NCBI GenBank assembly: GCA_038062745.1 | Contig: JBBTWO010000076.1 | Coordinates: 1-9,512 of the forward strand | Reading direction: 5' to 3' | From: JBBTWO01 sp038062745 | GTDB lineage: Bacteria > Patescibacteriota > Microgenomatia > UBA8517 | Length of the DNA: 9,512 nt | Shown here: in pieces, positions 5,678-9,512 of the stretch | Position numbering within the stretch: position 1 is the stretch's first letter | Layout: every line of letters begins with the position of its first letter | The notes under the pieces: generated by a model | Database searches by the model: none | Told to the model about the DNA's origin: nothing | Seen by the model: only the letters and a program-made list of their open reading frames with translations | Made by a program: the position numbers and the translations under genes

Positions 5678-6175
5678 TTATTTAACTTCCAAAAGTTCAA
5701 CCTCAAAGATTAGGGCGGCATTACCTGGAATAACTGGCGGGGCACCGGCCGCACCATATCCTAATTCTGAAGGAATAGTTAATTTTCGCTTGCCTCCCAC
5801 TTTCATACCTTTTACTCCTTGATCCCAACCTTTAATTACTTCTCCTGCTCCCAATGTAAATGTAAACGGAGTTCCACGGTCGACTGAAGAATCAAATTTG
5901 GTTCCATCAGTAAGAGTTCCAGTGTAATGAACAGTTACGGCTTTGCCATCTGTTGCCTCTATTCCTGTTCCAACAACTATATCTTCAATTTTCATTGTTG
6001 TTATTTTAGCATCTTGGGGGTTAGGAGAGCTAGTCACAACTTCGGCTGGAGGAGTTTGAGGGGACAATTGATTTTGATATTGTTGTTCTTGTTGTTGAGC
6101 CCAATCATTTAAAAATAAAAAACCAGCAAACATAGCAATCATTACTAGAACTGTTATTATAGCTACATTTTTCAT
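5678..6175 (-). CDS. Membrane-anchored FKBP-type peptidyl-prolyl isomerase
   Basis: The enzyme catalyses cis-trans isomerisation of peptide bonds before proline, here outside the membrane. With the ATG at 6175 it has 165 residues: a membrane helix (about 4-23), a Gln/Pro-rich linker (28-58) and one complete FKBP domain (about 60-165). The residues that line the FKBP12 pocket are all present: Y84 (VHYTG), F94-D95 (KFDSS), F104/F106, V113-I114 (EVIKGW), W117, Y140 (GYGAAG) and F158 (FEVELL). Catalysis is therefore expected. The frame is open further upstream to a GTG at 6268, but that extension would cross the start and promoter of the divergent 207-aa gene and would displace the membrane helix, so I reject it. 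The likely role is folding of the exported proteins encoded nearby. Confidence 0.93.
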   Translation of the reverse strand: MKNVAIITVLVMIAMFAGFLFLNDWAQQQEQQYQNQLSPQTPPAEVVTSSPNPQDAKITTMKIEDIVVGTGIEATDGKAVTVHYTGTLTDGTKFDSSVDRGTPFTFTLGAGEVIKGWDQGVKGMKVGGKRKLTIPSELGYGAAGAPPVIPGNAALIFEVELLEVK

Positions 6176-6183
6176 ACAAAGGT

Positions 6184-6212
6184 ATTTTAAAGTAAACCGA
6201 CAAACATTGAAA
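6184..6212 (-). promoter_or_regulatory. Possible promoter of the FKBP gene
   Basis: On the minus strand TAAAAT (6184-6189, 5 of 6) ends 8 bases before the ATG at 6175. A weak -35, TTTCAA (6207-6212, 3 of 6), stands 17 bases upstream. The spacing to the ATG equals that of the LytR_C promoter. Confidence 0.45.
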
Positions 6213-6220
6213 GCCCATTT

Positions 6221-6229
6221 TGGTATAAT
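6221..6229 (+). promoter_or_regulatory. Extended -10 promoter of the 207-aa gene
   Basis: TGGTATAAT is a perfect extended -10 (TGn plus TATAAT at 6224-6229) and ends 8 bases before the ATG at 6238. The -35 region at 17 bases is weak (CAAACA, 3 of 6), as is common when the extended motif is present. The implied leader is 1-2 bases. Confidence 0.7.
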
Positions 6230-6237
6230 TCCAAGAA

Positions 6238-6861
6238 ATGTTAGAAAGAAATTCGTTTGACATATCACAAGTAAGTATTCAAGACATTAAGCTAAATAAA
6301 GACTTAAGAAATTTAATATTTACGAACCAACAATTAACAATTCAATACTTGGCTATAAGAATTGTTAACAATGGAGTGTTTAATGTTCCAAGAGCAACTG
6401 ACGACGAGGAATTTCAAAAATGCATTGGCTTAAGTGTAAGTTTTTTTGAAAACAAAAGAGAAATGCGCAATGGACTAAGAGTTGAAGATTTGCTAGACAT
6501 GGCGCAATGCCTAGCAAAGGGTGTGGACTATATTTCCAGACAAACTTATAGATCATTGAAAACGCCTGACGAGTTATTATTCTTAATGACCAGAAGAGCC
6601 TTCCAACTTAGAGTATCTGAATATTTGCTTTATCCAACATCCAGACAACCGGGTGAAGTCGTAAAAGTTTTTAGAGAAAATTATGGAATATCCCCTGGTG
6701 AAGTAAATATAATTTTAAAGAACATGGAAAGCTCAGGCAACACTAAAGGTGCAATAGCTTTAGATATGCAAGCCAGAGAAGATTCATTTCAAAGATACAA
6801 AATATTCACTGGAATTAAAGAAAGATTGGCAATAAAACAGTCCCAACACTTATTTAGGTAA
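6238..6861 (+). CDS. Hypothetical soluble protein, 207 aa
   Basis: I do not recognise this protein. It is predicted cytoplasmic: no signal peptide, no membrane segment and one or two cysteines. The sequence is largely helical and charged. Around residues 75-125 it has regularly spaced arginines and leucines (NGLRVEDLLDMAQCLAKG, then LLFLMTRRAFQLRVSEYLL). A middle part reads EVVKVFRENYGISPGEVNIILKNME, and the C-terminus is basic and helical. The 'ISPGEVNIIL' style and helix spacing could suit a nucleic-acid or protein binding role, but this is speculation. The start is supported by a perfect extended -10 just upstream. It diverges from the FKBP gene across 62 bases and converges on pyrC with a 67-base gap that holds no clear terminator. 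Confidence 0.72.
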   Translation: MLERNSFDISQVSIQDIKLNKDLRNLIFTNQQLTIQYLAIRIVNNGVFNVPRATDDEEFQKCIGLSVSFFENKREMRNGLRVEDLLDMAQCLAKGVDYISRQTYRSLKTPDELLFLMTRRAFQLRVSEYLLYPTSRQPGEVVKVFRENYGISPGEVNIILKNMESSGNTKGAIALDMQAREDSFQRYKIFTGIKERLAIKQSQHLFR

Positions 6862-6928
6862 TTGAGGATAGTGGCAGTGCTTGAAGTGCTAGTTAAATAG
6901 GATACCCACACAAGGCTATTTGAGTTAA

Positions 6929-7990
6929 TTATGGAAGGACATTTCCAGATCCAGGTTCAGAAAGAATATTCCCTGCTTCATAAACAACATTTCCTCTTAA
7001 GGTTACCCTTTCTACTCTATCTAGTACTCTTCTTCCTTCAAACGGCGTTGTATGTGGTTGTGTTTGGAGATCTTCTCCATGAATTTCCCAAGGTTCATCT
7101 CTAACAACCTCAATAAAAGTATCAGGTTGTTCTGGAAGTCCAAAAACAAGTACAGGACTCGTATGTGTAACTTCCTTTATTCTATCTAAGGTAATTTTTC
7201 CAGCTCTCTCAGCCATTAAAAGTACTGGTAAAGTGGTTTCTAATCCCGTTACACCTGATGGTGGTCTATCCGACTCCTTTTCAGCCCTAGTGTGAGGAGC
7301 ATGGTCAGTTGCTACCATATCTATAGTTCCATCATTTAAGCCATCCCACAGAACCTGCATATCAGAGAAATCACTTAGTGGTGGTTTCATTTGATGATAC
7401 ACATCAGCACTCCAATGCGAACTTTCGAGCAAATGATGGGGAGTAACTTCCGCAGATACTCTGTCTCCTCTTTTTAGCTTTGCTTCAGAAATTTGATAAA
7501 CTTCATCGGCCAAACTTACATGGCAAACATGTAATCTTCGATCATATTTTTCAGCTAACCTAATTGCGGTTTCTAGAGTATTTCCTTCTGCATGAACTAG
7601 AATGGGTTGAGGAAAATCCCATCTTCTAAATATCCCATCCAGTTTAGTTGGGTCAGCAACTACAAAACCTCCAGTTGTATTGTTCATATAAATCTTAAGC
7701 CCATAAACATAATCGGCAGACTCTGCAAAATTTTGCTCTTCATCCCCCATTGTTCCTAAATGAAATCCAATGTCACAATGGCTTTGCTCTGACCCTAATT
7801 CTCTTTTTCTATCAAGTAATTTTCTACTCGTTACAAGTTGTACATTGTTGGGCATATCTATAACTGTAGTTACACCACCAGCTAAAGCAGAACGACTACC
7901 TGATTGGAAGTTCTCTTTATACTCTTGTCCTGGAGTTCTAAAATGGACATGTGGATCAACCAAAGATGACAATCTCAATATTTCACCCAT
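6929..7990 (-). CDS. pyrC: Dihydroorotase, CAD-like type
   Basis: The enzyme closes carbamoyl-aspartate to dihydroorotate, the third step of pyrimidine synthesis. The metal site is complete: H14 and H16 in DPHVHFR, K99 in GLKIYMN (the lysine expected to be carboxylated), H133 in VHAEG, H157 in HVCHVS, and D229 in ATDHAPHT as catalytic acid/base. N48 (MPNN) and the EVTPHHL motif are also present. At 353 residues it lacks most of the N-terminal small domain of ordinary type I bacterial dihydroorotases and starts almost at the barrel. In this and in its C-terminus (RPPSGVTGLETTLPVLL, the EPWEI segment, TTPFEGRRV, LRGNVVYEAG, PGSGN) it resembles the dihydroorotase domain of animal CAD. Its ATG overlaps the end of pyrD by 8 bases with a GAGG site 9 bases upstream. 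Confidence 0.95.
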   Translation of the reverse strand: MGEILRLSSLVDPHVHFRTPGQEYKENFQSGSRSALAGGVTTVIDMPNNVQLVTSRKLLDRKRELGSEQSHCDIGFHLGTMGDEEQNFAESADYVYGLKIYMNNTTGGFVVADPTKLDGIFRRWDFPQPILVHAEGNTLETAIRLAEKYDRRLHVCHVSLADEVYQISEAKLKRGDRVSAEVTPHHLLESSHWSADVYHQMKPPLSDFSDMQVLWDGLNDGTIDMVATDHAPHTRAEKESDRPPSGVTGLETTLPVLLMAERAGKITLDRIKEVTHTSPVLVFGLPEQPDTFIEVVRDEPWEIHGEDLQTQPHTTPFEGRRVLDRVERVTLRGNVVYEAGNILSEPGSGNVLP

Positions 7991-9098
7991 ATATTTTTGC
8001 CTCGGTTCCTACTAATTCACTAACACTATTGCAACCTTCCCTTTCTAGTTCTTCAATAATTCCAGCATTTATTCTGCCTGGTAAAGTAGTCCCTTCTCCT
8101 CTAATTGCTGTAACTATTTGAACTGCTCGTGCTCCAACTCTAATCTTTTCCAAAGCTGTTTCTGCACTATTAACACCGCCAACACCAATTACTTCTACCT
8201 GACCATTAGTTTCATTATAAATATGAGCGACTTTTTCAGTGGCCATTCTTCTAAAATCTGAGTCATTACCACTAAATCCTCCCATCTCATTTCTCCATTG
8301 CTCACCATATTTTGCTTTCAAATCTGGCCTTACTGTGGTATTTGTTGCTATTATTCCTGTTAAACCATTATCAGCTACGACTTGAATGACATCGTTCACT
8401 GCATCATTCGTTAGATCGGGTGCAATCTTTACGAAAAGAGGTTTTCTTTCACCCATTTCATCCATAGCTCCATTTACTGCTTGAACAATATCTGTGAGAG
8501 GTTCTTTATCTTGAAGCTTTCTTAATCCTGGAGTATTAGGAGAAGATACATTAATTACAAAGTATCCCGCGTCTTCATAAAGTTTTCTAGCTACCACAGC
8601 ATGCATCTCTGGAGCTGCTTTATCTGGAATATCTTTATTTTTACCAATACTTACTCCAATTGGGATTCCACTTTCTCTATATCGTCTTAAGTTCTCCGCC
8701 ACAACATCTGCTCCTGGAGTATTAAAGCCTAACCGATTCATTGCAACTCCTGGACCAATCATCCATTGGCGAGGTTTTGGATTTCCAGGTTGTGGATATG
8801 CTAATACTGAACCTACTTCCACTCCAGAAAATCCCAATTTATGAAGTCCTGCAACTGCTCTACCCACTTTATCCCAGCCTGCACCAACCATTACAGGATT
8901 ATCTAGTTCAATGCCGCCAACAACTACATTTAATCTTCCATCAGTGAATCTACTTCTTTGATATGCAAACTGCTCTAGAAGTTTTAGTGTTAGAGGATTA
9001 GCTTCTGCTAAATGTAGTGCTTCTCTTGCTCTTACGTGCCATGTCTCACTATCTCTTTGATCTAATAAGGGGCTGACAATTTTTTTATATATTTCCAT
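7983..9098 (-). CDS. pyrD: Dihydroorotate dehydrogenase, class 2 (quinone-type)
   Basis: The enzyme oxidises dihydroorotate to orotate with FMN. The 371-residue length and the helical N-terminal extension (about 1-50, including YKKIVSPLL and ETWHVRAREAL) mark it as class 2, whose extension binds the membrane and channels quinone. Family motifs follow in order: VGAGWDK (FMN), PQPGNPKPR, MNRLGFN, SIGKNKD, and INVSSPNTPGLR with S185 as the catalytic base by position. KIAPD, ATNTTV and IGVGGVNS come next. Deviations from E. coli PyrD are a GGFSG segment without the usual 'PL' and VTAIRGEG in place of the phosphate-binding YSGF-type strand. It sits 26 bases after pyrE and overlaps pyrC by 8 bases, so the three form one operon. 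No Shine-Dalgarno site precedes its ATG; instead the leader ends in ATGTAA. Confidence 0.95.
   Translation of the reverse strand: MEIYKKIVSPLLDQRDSETWHVRAREALHLAEANPLTLKLLEQFAYQRSRFTDGRLNVVVGGIELDNPVMVGAGWDKVGRAVAGLHKLGFSGVEVGSVLAYPQPGNPKPRQWMIGPGVAMNRLGFNTPGADVVAENLRRYRESGIPIGVSIGKNKDIPDKAAPEMHAVVARKLYEDAGYFVINVSSPNTPGLRKLQDKEPLTDIVQAVNGAMDEMGERKPLFVKIAPDLTNDAVNDVIQVVADNGLTGIIATNTTVRPDLKAKYGEQWRNEMGGFSGNDSDFRRMATEKVAHIYNETNGQVEVIGVGGVNSAETALEKIRVGARAVQIVTAIRGEGTTLPGRINAGIIEELEREGCNSVSELVGTEAKIYG
8000..8003 (-). promoter_or_regulatory. Ribosome binding site of pyrC inside pyrD
   Basis: GAGG on the minus strand lies 9 bases before the pyrC ATG at 7990 and inside the last codons of pyrD. It supports the ATG start and coupled translation. 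Confidence 0.5.
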
Positions 9099-9124
9099 TT
9101 ACATTTTAAGAGAGATGAAAGGAG

Positions 9125-9512
9125 TTATCTTAAATTCAGATATTGCCTTACTTCATTATATTGTTCTTCACCAATTCTTTCTGTTCTAAGGCCATATTGA
9201 AGCAATTGGTCAATTGTAAATGCTGATCTTAAAGTATAACCAAGTTCTGCTAATTGTTGGGTTGCCCCCTGTTGTCTATCTACCAAAACAACAATGTCAG
9301 TAACTTTATACCCCATCTGCTCAGCAGCTTGAATGGATTCAAACTTTGTATGTCCTTGGGTTGCTAGATCGTCAATTATCCTTAAGGTCTCTCCTTGGTG
9401 ATTATCCGAATCTCCTAAAGTGATCTTTCTTCCTGTATTAGTTTGTTCCTTGCCAAATACATCATCTTTTACTGGAATGCCAGAATGCTCAGAATATGAC
9501 CTGGCAAGTGGG
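9125..9512 (-). CDS. pyrE: Orotate phosphoribosyltransferase, C-terminal part (5' end outside window)
   Basis: The enzyme joins orotate to PRPP to give OMP. The frame is open to the window edge, giving the last 128 residues; the N-terminus is missing. The PRPP-binding loop is RIIDDLATQGHTK (visible residues 44-56), which fits the family pattern of two acidic residues followed by a Thr-x-Gly turn. Upstream, GKEQTNTGRKITLG corresponds to the flexible catalytic loop region. After the loop, VTDIVVLVDRQQGATQQLAELGYTLRSAFT and a short helical tail resemble the UMP synthase type (compare 'VLLDREQGG'). A shorter reading from the ATG at 9316 would lose the PRPP loop and is not credible. It is the most upstream visible gene of the pyrE-pyrD-pyrC operon; the promoter is outside. 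Confidence 0.92.
   Translation of the reverse strand, partial: PLARSYSEHSGIPVKDDVFGKEQTNTGRKITLGDSDNHQGETLRIIDDLATQGHTKFESIQAAEQMGYKVTDIVVLVDRQQGATQQLAELGYTLRSAFTIDQLLQYGLRTERIGEEQYNEVRQYLNLR

Noticed and set aside
6176..6268. N-terminal extension of the FKBP protein to a GTG at 6268
   Set aside because: It would cover the extended -10 and first codons of the divergent 207-aa gene and bury the membrane helix behind a 31-residue extension of unlikely composition.
6871..6890. Short direct repeat AGTGCT in the 67-base gap before pyrC
   Set aside because: Two 6-base copies 9 bases apart are expected by chance and resemble no known site.
6895..6921. Inverted repeat AAATAG / CTATTT in the gap between the 207-aa gene and pyrC, as a bidirectional terminator
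   Set aside because: The stem is only 6 base pairs and AT-rich, the loop is 15 bases, and neither side is followed by a T run.
1..9512. Defence system, phage, integron or CRISPR content
   Set aside because: No nuclease, helicase, transposase, integrase or spaced repeats are visible; all recognisable genes are envelope or pyrimidine genes.

Overview
The window looks like a chromosomal segment of a small-genome, AT-rich bacterium, most likely a Patescibacteria/CPR lineage and perhaps Microgenomates. That placement is an inference. It rests on very short or negative intergenic gaps, many short membrane-anchored or exported proteins with no close relatives among well-studied bacteria, a stand-alone LytR_C-domain protein, sparse Shine-Dalgarno sites, and arginine codons that are mostly AGA/AGG. 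TGA is used as a normal stop (LapA-like gene, YggT, the 122-aa gene, pyrD). The genetic code is therefore standard, which argues against Gracilibacteria or Absconditabacteria. There are no rRNA or tRNA genes, transposases, CRISPR arrays or phage genes, and no gene-free stretch above 300 bases; the longest gaps are about 60-115 bases.

Left part (1-6175) is an envelope-centred block. A truncated NUDIX hydrolase and a LapA-domain membrane protein form a coupled minus-strand pair. A plus-strand YggT-family membrane protein follows. Next comes a tight minus-strand four-gene operon (3004 down to 1088). It encodes an anchored beta-rich exported protein, an exported coiled-coil protein, an 83-aa anchored acidic protein and a two-helix membrane protein. 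A secreted Ig-like protein (plus strand) and an anchored LytR_C-domain protein (minus strand) meet stop codon to stop codon. After these come an unrecognised 80-aa gene, an MFS transporter and a membrane-anchored FKBP-type prolyl isomerase. Ten of the eleven complete genes in this block encode proteins with a membrane segment or signal peptide.

Right part (6238-9512) holds an unrecognised 207-aa soluble protein with a clear extended -10 promoter, followed by a convergent minus-strand pyrimidine operon read pyrE (5' end outside the window), pyrD, pyrC. Together these cover dihydroorotate formation, its oxidation to orotate and the transfer of orotate to PRPP. PyrC resembles the dihydroorotase domain of animal CAD, PyrE resembles the orotate phosphoribosyltransferase part of UMP synthase, and PyrD is the quinone-linked class 2 type.

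The most notable non-coding signal is that several first genes have a -10-like hexamer ending exactly 8 bases before the ATG. Transcripts would then start within a base or two of the start codon, so translation may be leaderless. Strong Shine-Dalgarno sequences appear instead inside operons (for example before 1730). Convergent genes abut or overlap and no convincing intrinsic terminator was seen.
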